From: Desulfatirhabdium butyrativorans
GTDB taxonomy: Bacteria; Desulfobacterota; Desulfobacteria; Desulfobacterales; DYRK01
DNA length: 14,243 nucleotides
Assembly: GCA_020718785.1 (NCBI GenBank)
Contig: DYRK01000073.1
Location: 1,288-15,530 of the forward strand
Direction of reading: 5' to 3'
Under the pieces are notes generated by a model. That model saw only the letters and a list, made by a program, of their open reading frames with translations. It made no database searches and had not been told where the DNA came from. Positions 1 to 7,435 of the stretch are shown here, piece after piece. How positions within the stretch are numbered: the stretch's first letter is position 1; every line of letters starts with the position of its first letter. Both the position numbers and the translations under genes were made by a program.

Positions 1-278
1 CCTTTTTCTCTGTCCACATTAAAGTCTATCCCGGAAAACAGACTGATTTTATCTGAAAATTTTTCTTTTATTTCCATCAGAATATTGATAATTATCAGTT
101 CCGATCTGGCTTTCTCGGTGTTGATTGCCAAAGCCAAAGGGATATTTCTCTTTAAGGTTTCTTTAAGATAAGTGCTTATTTCAACCGCTCTGATATGAGA
201 AAAAACAGAATTTTTTTCAACGAGTTTTATATCCAGCTCCGATTTGACTTTTTTTAAAGTAAAATCACTGTATGCCAT
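1..278 (-). CDS. Uncharacterised protein, N-terminal part (runs off window)
   Basis: The minus strand is open from an ATG at 278-276 to the window edge, giving 92 codons with no stop. The product starts MAYSDFTLKKVKSELDIKLV and contains LALAINTEKARSELIII (about residues 50-66) and ISLFSGIDFNVD near the edge. This pattern (MAYSDFTL..., LALA..TEKARSE, SLFSG..F.VD) resembles a family of roughly 200-aa hypothetical proteins that I associate with cyanobacteria and Desulfobacterota genomes. Some members are annotated as restriction-endonuclease-like, but I cannot see the catalytic core here, so I assign no function. The Shine-Dalgarno is weak (AGAG about 9 nt upstream). The gene is divergent from arnB and shares its AT-rich upstream region. 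The C-terminal part is missing only because the window ends. Confidence 0.8.
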   Translation of the reverse strand, partial: MAYSDFTLKKVKSELDIKLVEKNSVFSHIRAVEISTYLKETLKRNIPLALAINTEKARSELIIINILMEIKEKFSDKISLFSGIDFNVDREK

Positions 279-468
279 TGTTAATATCTCTGCCGGAACA
301 TTTTTTTAAATAAACAACACAATTTTATTTAATTTATATTTTCTATATAATCTAACTGATGAGAATGAGCTTGTCAAGAAAAAAATGCAAACTATTATAT
401 CAGCGGCAAAAATTTTTCATGACGAATTTATCCTTGAAAAAATTATATTTTATGCTATTCTTCTTTAT
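279..468. promoter_or_regulatory. AT-rich divergent intergenic region with candidate arn promoter
   Basis: This roughly 190-bp region separates the leftward partial gene from arnB and is far richer in A+T than the flanking coding DNA. On the plus strand a perfect TATAAT lies at 346-351, but the -35 region about 17 bp upstream (TTTTAT, 323-328) is poor. A second candidate pairs TTGAAA (434-439) with TATTCT (456-461) at 16-bp spacing, only about 7 bp before the preferred arnB ATG, so it would give a nearly leaderless transcript. I found no tandem CTTAA half sites typical of enterobacterial PmrA boxes. These are pattern matches only; no transcription start is known. Confidence 0.4.
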
Positions 469-1626
469 ATGAGAAACAAATTCCTTCCATTTTCAAGACC
501 TTCGATTTCAGAAGACGATATTGCCGCGGTAGGGGACGTTCTCCGCTCAGGATGGATTACCACAGGTACTAAGACCTCGGAATTCGAACAGAAATTCTGT
601 GAATATGCCGGATGCCGCGGCGCGGTGGCATTGATGTCGGCAACCGCGGGAATGCACCTGCTCTTACACGCCCTTGACATAGGTCCCGGAGACGAGGTAA
701 TCACACCTTCCATGACCTGGGTTTCCACGGTCAATCTGATTGTGCTTGCAGGCGCGATGCCGGTTTTTGCAGATATAGACAGAGATACGCTGATGGTGTC
801 CGCGGATTCGGTCAGGGAATGTATCACGGACAGAACCCGGCTGATAATTCCCGTGCATTTTGCAGGCGCGGCAGCGGACATGGACCCGCTGTGTGAATTA
901 GCCGCTGAAGAAAATATTTTCCTTGCAGAAGACGCGGCTCATGCGCTGGGTACGGAATATAAAGGTGAAAAAATCGGCAGAAAAGGCACCGCGATTTTTT
1001 CTTTTCATCCCATAAAAAATATCACCACCGGCGAAGGCGGCATGTTCTGTTCAGATGATCCGAAACTTCTGGAACGCATCCGAAGGCTGAAATTTCACGG
1101 ACTCGGAGCGGACTCTTATGACCGCGATACTCAGGGACGCTCTCCTCAGGCAGAGGTGCTGGAGCCGGGCTACAAATACAACATGACCGATATTGCCGCG
1201 GTGCTGGGTTTAAAGCAACTGGAGCGGCTTGACAAATTCAACCGCAGGCGGACCGAACTGGCTTTGCACTATCGTAAACAGCTTTCCGGTATAGCGGAAA
1301 TTCTGCCGCTTTCGGATCCGCCCTATCATATAAAACATTCCCGGCATCTTTTTATTGTGCGGTTGGATATCGAAAAAGCCGGTATGACTCGCGAGACATT
1401 CATGAAGGAACTCAAACAGCGGAACATCGGAACCGGCATTCATTTTCTGGCAGCCCATGTTCAGAAATACTATCGGGAAACGCCGGGTATCAAAGCCGGA
1501 ACGCTCCCTTATACCGAATGGAATTCCGAGCGGATCTGCTCTCTGCCGCTTTTTCCAGAAATGACGGAGCGCGATGCCGATGATGTTGCGGAAGCAATTC
1601 GGGATGTGCTGAAGGGTAAACCGTAA
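469..1626 (+). CDS. arnB: UDP-4-amino-4-deoxy-L-arabinose--oxoglutarate aminotransferase
   Basis: PLP-dependent aminotransferase of the DegT/DnrJ/EryC1/StrS family. It transfers an amino group from glutamate to the UDP-4-keto-pentose made by ArnA, giving UDP-L-Ara4N in the cytoplasm. From the ATG at 469 the protein is 385 aa, close to enterobacterial ArnB. It follows that family closely: FLPFSRPSISEDD at the start, SGWITTG, SATAGMH, DEVITPSMTWVST, EDAAHALGT, and FSFHPIKNIT with the PLP-binding lysine at K183. The C-terminal TEWNSERICSLPLFP is also typical. The frame is open upstream to an ATG at 385, but those 28 extra residues have no counterpart in the family and I prefer 469, although it lacks a clear Shine-Dalgarno. 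The stop overlaps the next start (TAATG), so the downstream ATPase gene is probably translationally coupled. Confidence 0.96.
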   Translation: MRNKFLPFSRPSISEDDIAAVGDVLRSGWITTGTKTSEFEQKFCEYAGCRGAVALMSATAGMHLLLHALDIGPGDEVITPSMTWVSTVNLIVLAGAMPVFADIDRDTLMVSADSVRECITDRTRLIIPVHFAGAAADMDPLCELAAEENIFLAEDAAHALGTEYKGEKIGRKGTAIFSFHPIKNITTGEGGMFCSDDPKLLERIRRLKFHGLGADSYDRDTQGRSPQAEVLEPGYKYNMTDIAAVLGLKQLERLDKFNRRRTELALHYRKQLSGIAEILPLSDPPYHIKHSRHLFIVRLDIEKAGMTRETFMKELKQRNIGTGIHFLAAHVQKYYRETPGIKAGTLPYTEWNSERICSLPLFPEMTERDADDVAEAIRDVLKGKP

Positions 1627-2711
1627 TGCTCACTTATCTTGATATAAAAGGCTTTAAGAGCATAGAATCGCAGTCCATAGCACTCGGCAAGATAAACGTG
1701 CTGATCGGCGCAAACGGCGCGGGGAAATCAAATTTATTTTCTTTTTTCAGGATGTTGGCTTCAATGGCGTCCGGTAATTTACAGAAACATATCCGACGCG
1801 CGGGGGGAGCAGACGATCTGCTTTATTACGGATCGAGGGTTACTCGGCAGATAGAAAGCACCCTGATTTTCGATACAGATATCGGCGCGGTTACGCACTG
1901 CTTCCGCATTGGATATGCAGGAAATAACACCCTGTTTTTTGAAGATGAAAAGTTTTCCGCAGACAGTGATATTGAAAACCGGCCGTCTGTGTCTTTTTCT
2001 GACCGTGAGGAATCCGCTTTAGCCGAACTGCCGCCGATAAGCGGAAGCGCTGAAGCTGTAAAAAAAATTATAGAAAAATGCCGGACATTTCAATTTCATG
2101 ACACTTCGGAAACTGCACGAGTCAGACAGCACGGATATATCTATGACAATCAATATCTTAAAAGTAACGCTGAAAATTTGGCAGCCTATCTGTATATGCT
2201 CAGAGAAACCGCTCATCCGTATTACCGGCGTATCGTCTTGACAATCCGGCAGGTCATGCCGTTTTTTCATGATTTTGTTTTGTCTCCTGAAAAACTGAAT
2301 GAGAATAAAATTATTCTGAATTGGAATGAGAAAAGTTCTGACATCGTTTTCGGACCCCACCAGTTGCCGGACGGCGGTCTTCGTATTATGGCAATTGTCA
2401 CACTCTTCCTTCAGCCGGAACACGAGTTGCCGAAAATAATGTTAATTGATGAGCCGGAGCTTGGTCTGCATCCCTATACCGTAGAAACATTGGCATCTCT
2501 TATCAGACATGCCGCCATGCAGTCTCAGATAATCATTGCCACGCAGTCAACGGAACTTTTGGATTATTTTGAACCTGATGAGATTATTCTTGCAGAACGG
2601 CCGGATAAAAAAACGCTTTTCAGACGTTGCGGCAATGAAGAATTCAAAGACTGGCTGAAAGAATATTCTGTGTCGGAACTCTGGAAAAAAAATGTTTTCG
2701 GGATACCGTGA
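1626..2711 (+). CDS. AAA family ATPase (AAA_21/RecF-OLD-like), partner of DUF4276 protein
   Basis: A 361-aa SMC/ABC-type ATPase with no role in sugar biosynthesis. Seen directly: N-terminal YLDIKGFKSIES (the RecF/OLD-type opening); Walker A GANGAGKS at residues 28-35; a signature-like PDGGLR at 248-253; Walker B IMLIDEPELGLHP with D275/E276; and an IIATQS switch segment around 303-308. The middle, where long coiled coils would sit in an SMC, is short and globular-looking. Such ATPases are typically paired with nuclease-like or TOPRIM-like effectors in DNA-related or phage-defence modules. Here the ATG overlaps the arnB stop by one base, and the gene's own stop overlaps the next start (GTGA), so it is embedded in the arn transcript. 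One 60-base line (2101-2160) has 24 G+C against 30 in an arnB line (901-960), which only hints at different composition. The biological target is unknown. Confidence 0.9.
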   Translation: MLTYLDIKGFKSIESQSIALGKINVLIGANGAGKSNLFSFFRMLASMASGNLQKHIRRAGGADDLLYYGSRVTRQIESTLIFDTDIGAVTHCFRIGYAGNNTLFFEDEKFSADSDIENRPSVSFSDREESALAELPPISGSAEAVKKIIEKCRTFQFHDTSETARVRQHGYIYDNQYLKSNAENLAAYLYMLRETAHPYYRRIVLTIRQVMPFFHDFVLSPEKLNENKIILNWNEKSSDIVFGPHQLPDGGLRIMAIVTLFLQPEHELPKIMLIDEPELGLHPYTVETLASLIRHAAMQSQIIIATQSTELLDYFEPDEIILAERPDKKTLFRRCGNEEFKDWLKEYSVSELWKKNVFGIP

Positions 2712-3391
2712 CTATGTGGCTGAATATGATTGTAGAAGGGCAAACCGAGCAGGTATTTGCAAGAGATGTCATAGGAAATTATCTCACAGAGTTCGAGATA
2801 TATGTTGCGGTCCGCCGCGTCAGAACCGGGGTTGAAAAAGGGCGTATCCGGCGGGGCGGAATGACAACTTATGCTAAAGTACATAACGATATTAAATGTT
2901 GGATGAAGCAGAACAAGGGGAAAAATTTCCGCTTCACAACTATGTTTGATTTATACGGACTGCCCAAGGACTTTCCCGGATTTTCCGTGATCGGAAAAAG
3001 CATAGACCCTTATCAGCGTATAGAAGCATTGGAATATGCTTTCGGAGAGGATATTCGGGATGAAAGATTCGTTCCTTACATTCAGTTGCATGAATTTGAA
3101 ACTTTGCTTTTTGCCGATCCCCAGAAATTTGAGACCATGTTTATCCGTCATACCGGACAGATTGAAAATCTCAAAAAAACAGCATCGTTATTTTCGTCGC
3201 CCGAACTTATCAATGACGGATTCGAAAGCTCTCCGTCAAAAAGGATTATCAAAGAGATTCCGGATTATCGGAATTGGAAATCAACCGCGGGACCCAATAT
3301 TGCAAAAGCTATCGGACTGAATCATATCCGAAAGAAATGTCCGCATTTCGACAAATGGATCGGAAAACTCGAATCACTTAAAATAAATTAG
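2708..3391 (+). CDS. DUF4276 family protein (probable TOPRIM-like partner of the AAA ATPase)
   Basis: A 227-aa protein I recognise as DUF4276: it begins with MIVEGQTEQVF (E10, E14), then has TTMFDLYGLPKDFPGF (D81), FVPYIQLHEFETLLF (E129, E131), SPSKRI, and a C-terminal HIRKKCPHFDKWI. The early VEG.TE glutamate followed by a hydrophobic-D-x-Y motif fits the acidic-residue layout of TOPRIM-type metal-binding domains such as RloB or OLD nucleases. That link is inference, and cleavage activity is not shown. The chosen start is GTG at 2708, which overlaps the ATPase stop by 4 bp; an ATG at 2714 would shorten the protein by two residues. DUF4276 genes are often found directly after AAA_21 ATPase genes, as here, so the two products probably act as one complex. 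A 20-bp gap separates it from arnC. Confidence 0.87.
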   Translation: MTMWLNMIVEGQTEQVFARDVIGNYLTEFEIYVAVRRVRTGVEKGRIRRGGMTTYAKVHNDIKCWMKQNKGKNFRFTTMFDLYGLPKDFPGFSVIGKSIDPYQRIEALEYAFGEDIRDERFVPYIQLHEFETLLFADPQKFETMFIRHTGQIENLKKTASLFSSPELINDGFESSPSKRIIKEIPDYRNWKSTAGPNIAKAIGLNHIRKKCPHFDKWIGKLESLKIN

Positions 3392-3411
3392 AAATATATA
3401 AGAATCAGGTA

Positions 3412-4356
3412 ATGAAAAACAAACTCTCGCTACTATCGGTAGTCATACCGGTATTCAATGAAGAAGAAAATTTAGATGAACTGATCCGGCGATGTCTTGA
3501 AGCGTGCAGAAGCATCGGAATGCCTTTTGAGATTATTCTGGTGGATGACGGCAGCAGTGACGCTTCTGTGCAGAAAATCACAGAGGCATCGCAACAGCAC
3601 CCGGGCATAATTATCGGCGTTTTTCTCAACAGAAACTACGGGCAGCACGCCGCTGTCATGGCCGGATTTGAAGAGTCAAAGGGCGATATCGTTGTCACTC
3701 TTGACGCAGATTTGCAGAATCCGCCCGAAGAAATTCCGAAATTAGTCGGCAAAATCAGCGATGGATACGACGTGGTGGGCAGTGTGCGTATGTCAAGGCA
3801 GGACAGTCTGTTCCGGCGGATGGCATCGCTCATGGTCAACAAAGGCGTGCAGTTACATACCGGCGTGAAAATGCACGACTACGGCTGTATGCTCAGAGCC
3901 TATCGCCGAAGCATTGTGAAAGCCATGCTTCAATGTCACGAGCGCAGCACCTTTATCCCTATTCTGGCGAATACTTTTGCCCGGAAAACTTCGGAAATCG
4001 AGGTCAGCCATGAGAGACGTTCCGAGGGCGATTCAAAGTACAGCTTATGGAAACTGATCAATCTCCATTTCGATCTGCTCACCAGTATGACAACCTTTCC
4101 GCTCCGTCTGCTCAGTGTGCTTGGAGTGATTATCTCGGCTACCGGCATGGGATTCGGTCTGTTTCTGTTGGTCATGCGCCTGATTCACGGCTCTGAATGG
4201 GCAGTACAGGGCGTTTTTACTCTCTTTGCTATTCTTTTTATTTTCATCGGCGCACAGTTTATCGGCATGGGACTGCTGGGCGAATACATAGGACGGATTT
4301 ATAACGATGTCCGGGCAAGACCCCGCTATTTTGTCCAGCAGGTTATCGGAAGGTAG
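3412..4356 (+). CDS. arnC: Undecaprenyl-phosphate 4-deoxy-4-formamido-L-arabinose transferase
   Basis: Family 2 glycosyltransferase that moves 4-formamido-L-arabinose from UDP to undecaprenyl phosphate at the inner face of the cytoplasmic membrane. The protein is 314 aa (enterobacterial ArnC is about 322). It has the nucleotide-binding VVIPVFNEEENL, VDDGSSD (residues 44-50), the DAD metal-binding motif at 98-100 followed by LQNPPEEIP, LNRNYGQHAAVMAGF, and the ArnC-like DYGCMLRAYRR and CHERSTFIPILAN. Two C-terminal membrane helices lie near residues 233-258 and 266-290, ending in GLLGEYIGRIY and RARPRYFVQQVI, again ArnC-like. An AGG precedes the ATG by only about 3 nt. The ATPase/DUF4276 pair separates this gene from arnB, whereas in enterobacteria arnC follows arnB directly. 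Confidence 0.96.
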   Translation: MKNKLSLLSVVIPVFNEEENLDELIRRCLEACRSIGMPFEIILVDDGSSDASVQKITEASQQHPGIIIGVFLNRNYGQHAAVMAGFEESKGDIVVTLDADLQNPPEEIPKLVGKISDGYDVVGSVRMSRQDSLFRRMASLMVNKGVQLHTGVKMHDYGCMLRAYRRSIVKAMLQCHERSTFIPILANTFARKTSEIEVSHERRSEGDSKYSLWKLINLHFDLLTSMTTFPLRLLSVLGVIISATGMGFGLFLLVMRLIHGSEWAVQGVFTLFAILFIFIGAQFIGMGLLGEYIGRIYNDVRARPRYFVQQVIGR

Positions 4357-4492
4357 GGAAACGCCGCCGGCGTGTCCTTATCCGTTATCCGTAAAATTCA
4401 ATGGGACATGAAGGGCACGCCGCCGGCGTGCCCCTATCCGTTATCCGTAAAATTCAATGGGACATGAAGGGCACGCCGCCGGCGTGCCCCTA
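4356..4492. repeat. 56-bp tandem repeat (about 2.5 copies) carrying GC-rich hairpins
   Basis: Three hairpin copies recur with an exact 56-bp period (the shared ACGCCGCCGGCGT cores start at 4361, 4417 and 4473). Copies 2 and 3 have a perfect 9-bp stem, GGGCACGCC / GGCGTGCCC, around a GCC loop (4413-4433 and 4469-4489). Copy 1 (4357-4377) has one mismatch plus a compensating G-C to A-T change at the third stem pair. The 35-bp spacers differ at one position and contain TATCCGT twice. The array fills the arnC-arnA gap, and its last hairpin ends 11 nt before the arnA ATG, where a ribosome binding site would normally lie. It could be a REP-like element, a transcript-processing site or a partial terminator; there is no T tract directly after the stems. 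Confidence 0.9.
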
Positions 4493-4500
4493 CTTATTTT

Positions 4501-6483
4501 ATGAAAACAATTGTTTTGGCTTATCACAACATCGGCTGCATCGGCATCGAGGCATTGTTGCAAAACGGCTTTGACATTGCAGCGGTTTTTACATACAGAG
4601 ATGATCCGAAAGAAAATGTCTGGTTCGCTTCTGTGGCAGAACTTGCCGCGTCCCTTAATATTCCGGTTTTTGCGCCGGATAACATCAATCATCCGATATG
4701 GGTTCAGAGAATCCGGGAAACGGCTCCTGATATTCTTTTCTCCTTTTACTACCGCGATATTATCCGGCAGCCTATTCTCGATATTCCGCCCAAAGGATGT
4801 CTCAATCTTCACGGTTCTCTTCTTCCTGCATATCGGGGCAGATGTCCCATCAACTGGGTTCTGATCAACGGCGAAAAGGAAACCGGCGTTACTTTGCATT
4901 ATATGACACCCCGGCCCGATGACGGAGATATTGTCGCTCAGAAGGAAATCTTTATCTCAGATGACGATACCGCGAAAACGCTGCATGAAAAAGCTTCAAA
5001 TGCCACGGCTGATCTGCTGGCAGAGATACTTCCGAAAATAAAAAGCAATACTGCCCCGCGTATTCCTCAGAATCATAGTGCCGCGAGCTATTACGGCGGA
5101 CGCAGACCAGAAGACGGCGAAATTGTCTGGACAAAAACCGCCGCGGAAGTCAGAAATCTGGTCAGAGCCGTGACCCGGCCCTATCCCGGCGCGTTCAGTT
5201 ATCTCGGAGACCGGAAATGTCTGTTCTGGTCAGTAAAGGAGACATCTCACAAAGAAGCAGATAAAGCTCCGGGAACAATTGTCTCCGTTGATCCGCTCGT
5301 GATTGCCTGCGGAAAAGGCGCAGTTAAGGCGGAATTCGGGCAGCCGGATGGCGGCATCTATATGAGCGCGGGACAGCTTGTCCGGGAGATGAGATTGGCT
5401 GAGGATTTATGTTTCGGTCCCTGTGCCAGCCGAGGCATCGAGGCTGCACGAAAGAAAAACGTCCTTATTCTCGGAGTTGACGGTTTTATCGGCAATGCCC
5501 TGAGCGAGCGATTGCTGGACAGCGGGAAATACGAAGTTCACGGCATGGACCTGCGCTCGAACTGCATCCGGCGGTTTCTCAATACTCCGGGATTTCACTT
5601 CCATGAAGGAGACATCGCCATTCATCGGGAATGGATCGAATATCATATCCGAAAATGCGACATAGTGATTCCGCTGGTAGCCATTGCCACGCCTATCGAG
5701 TACACGCGGAATCCTTTGCAGGTATTCGAACTCGATTTTGAGGAAAATCTCCGGGTAGTAAGATATTGCGTAAAATACCGGAAGCGGATTGTATTTCCTT
5801 CCACATCAGAGGTTTACGGCATGTGCGAGGAGGAAAGTTTTGATGAAGATAATTCCAAATTAGTGCTGGGTCCCATTCGGATGCAGCGATGGATTTACTC
5901 CTGTTCCAAACAACTGCTCGACAGAGTGATCTGGGCTTACGGGCAGCAGGAAGGCTTGCAGTTTACGCTGTTCCGTCCTTTCAACTGGATAGGTCCGAGA
6001 TTGGACAGCCTTGCCTCCGCGCGTATCGGAAGCTCACGGGCTATTACGCAGCTTATTCTAAATCTCGTGGAAGGCACGCCGATTCAGCTTATTGACGGAG
6101 GGCAGCAGAAACGCTGTTTTACGGATGTCTCTGACGGCGTCGAATGTCTCTATCGGATTATCGAGAACAAAGACAATCTTTGTGACGGAAAAATCATCAA
6201 TATCGGCAACCCCGACAATGAAGCCAGTATCTGCGAACTGGCGAAAATTCTGGTCGAAAAGTTTGAGAGTCATCCGCTCAGATCGCAGTTTCCGCCATTT
6301 GCAGGATTTAGGGAAGTGGAAAGCCGCTCCTACTACGGCGAGGGATATCAGGATGTCCGGCATCGGAAACCGAGCATTCGCAATGCCCGGCGTATTCTGA
6401 ACTGGATACCGGCGGTGGGGCTCGATCAGTCCGTGGAGCAAACCCTTGATTTTTTTCTGCGTGAGGCATTAGCTGTTTTGTAG
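4501..6483 (+). CDS. arnA: Bifunctional UDP-L-Ara4N formyltransferase / UDP-glucuronate C-4'' decarboxylase
   Basis: Two-domain cytoplasmic enzyme of 660 aa, the same length as E. coli ArnA. The N-terminal domain (about 1-300) uses N10-formyl-tetrahydrofolate to formylate UDP-L-Ara4N. It has NLHGSLLP with N102 and H104, and D140 in RPDDGD, matching the E. coli catalytic numbering. The C-terminal short-chain dehydrogenase domain (about 318-660) oxidatively decarboxylates UDP-glucuronate to the 4-keto-pentose. It has an NAD-binding GVDGFIG near 325-331, STSEVYG with E437, Y466/K470 in YSCSK, and R622 in HRKPS, equivalent to E434, Y463, K467 and R619 of E. coli by a +3 offset. No Shine-Dalgarno is visible because a repeat hairpin sits just upstream, so translation may be weak, coupled or regulated by that structure. 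The upstream substrate enzyme Ugd is not in this window. Confidence 0.97.
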   Translation: MKTIVLAYHNIGCIGIEALLQNGFDIAAVFTYRDDPKENVWFASVAELAASLNIPVFAPDNINHPIWVQRIRETAPDILFSFYYRDIIRQPILDIPPKGCLNLHGSLLPAYRGRCPINWVLINGEKETGVTLHYMTPRPDDGDIVAQKEIFISDDDTAKTLHEKASNATADLLAEILPKIKSNTAPRIPQNHSAASYYGGRRPEDGEIVWTKTAAEVRNLVRAVTRPYPGAFSYLGDRKCLFWSVKETSHKEADKAPGTIVSVDPLVIACGKGAVKAEFGQPDGGIYMSAGQLVREMRLAEDLCFGPCASRGIEAARKKNVLILGVDGFIGNALSERLLDSGKYEVHGMDLRSNCIRRFLNTPGFHFHEGDIAIHREWIEYHIRKCDIVIPLVAIATPIEYTRNPLQVFELDFEENLRVVRYCVKYRKRIVFPSTSEVYGMCEEESFDEDNSKLVLGPIRMQRWIYSCSKQLLDRVIWAYGQQEGLQFTLFRPFNWIGPRLDSLASARIGSSRAITQLILNLVEGTPIQLIDGGQQKRCFTDVSDGVECLYRIIENKDNLCDGKIINIGNPDNEASICELAKILVEKFESHPLRSQFPPFAGFREVESRSYYGEGYQDVRHRKPSIRNARRILNWIPAVGLDQSVEQTLDFFLREALAVL

Positions 6484-6493
6484 AGCGAAAAAA

Positions 6494-7423
6494 ATGACAA
6501 AACTCGGTCTGAGAATTGATATAGATACGTTCCGGGGGACGCGTTACGGTGTCCCGAATCTGTGCAGACTCCTTGCCGAACAGGATGTTACCGCGTCCTT
6601 TTTCTTCTCTGTGGGACCGGATAACATGGGACGTCATCTTCGGCGACTCATTCGCCCGGCTTTTTTGCGGAAAATGCTGCGCTCAAAGGCTTCGAGTCTT
6701 TACGGATGGGATATTCTGCTGAAAGGAACTTTCTGGCCCGGTCCGATTATCGGAGAAAAACTGAGCCATATTATCCGGGAGACATCAGCGGCAGGTCACG
6801 AGATCGGTCTGCACGCGTGGGATCATCACGCATGGCAGTGCTATATAGACACGATGGAAAGAAAAGCGGTTCGTGATACATTGTCTCAGGGAGTCAATCT
6901 GATGACTCGGATTCTCGGACACCAGCCGAGCTGCTCGGCTGCGCCAGCGTGGAAATGCAACGATATTGTGCTTGAAGAAAAGACAAATTTTCCCTTTGAC
7001 TACAACAGCGATTGCAGAGGCAAAAGTATATTTTATCCTGTAGTCAGGGGAGAACATCCTGCCAATTCCGTAAATCCTGTTATACTTTCTCAGCCCCAGA
7101 TTCCCGTAACTTTGCCCACGTATGACGAAGTGATCGGACATAATGGCATATCGGATCAAAATTACAATGACTGCCTGCTTTCCCTGTTCAAACCGGGACG
7201 GCTCAACGTGCTGACCGTTCATGCCGAAGTCGAAGGCATTGCCCGGCTCCGTATGTTCGGGCAGTTTCTGAGAATGACAAAATCAAGAAGAATATCTATA
7301 GTTCCCCTCGGAACGCTTCTCGCAGATTGTCCTGAAATCAGTCGGTCTGCTATTGTTCCAAAGGAATTTCCGGGTCGTGAAGGATGGCTTGCATGTCAGA
7401 AAGAGGTGCAGGGTGAGAGGTAA
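6494..7423 (+). CDS. arnD: 4-deoxy-4-formamido-L-arabinose-phosphoundecaprenol deformylase
   Basis: Polysaccharide-deacetylase-fold hydrolase that removes the formyl group from the lipid-linked sugar after ArnC, making undecaprenyl-phosphate L-Ara4N. The protein is 309 aa; E. coli ArnD is about 296. ArnD features: MTKLGLRIDIDTFRGTR with metal-ligand candidates D9/D11, FFFSVGPDNMGRHL, SLYGWDILL, HEIGLHAWDHHAW with H107 and H111/H112, NSDCRG, IPVTLPTYDEVIG, and VHAEVEG with H243. Two differences from the family as I remember it: a longer stretch at about residues 183-200 before IPVTLP, and AWKCND (K154) where the E. coli protein has GWRAD. It starts 10 bp after the arnA stop with a weak GAG before an A-rich spacer. 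Confidence 0.95.
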   Translation: MTKLGLRIDIDTFRGTRYGVPNLCRLLAEQDVTASFFFSVGPDNMGRHLRRLIRPAFLRKMLRSKASSLYGWDILLKGTFWPGPIIGEKLSHIIRETSAAGHEIGLHAWDHHAWQCYIDTMERKAVRDTLSQGVNLMTRILGHQPSCSAAPAWKCNDIVLEEKTNFPFDYNSDCRGKSIFYPVVRGEHPANSVNPVILSQPQIPVTLPTYDEVIGHNGISDQNYNDCLLSLFKPGRLNVLTVHAEVEGIARLRMFGQFLRMTKSRRISIVPLGTLLADCPEISRSAIVPKEFPGREGWLACQKEVQGER

Positions 7424-7435
7424 GAGGTAAAAGAT

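Noticed and set aside
279..468. PmrA-type operator upstream of arnB
   Set aside because: No pair of CTTAA-like half sites with the expected spacing was found in the AT-rich region.
465..881. A 138-codon minus-strand open frame opposite arnB
   Set aside because: Antisense to the highly conserved arnB sequence, with no ribosome binding site or recognisable motif.
4356..4492. CRISPR array
   Set aside because: The whole 56-bp unit, including the stretch between hairpins, is repeated almost identically, so there are no unique spacers, and no cas genes are nearby.
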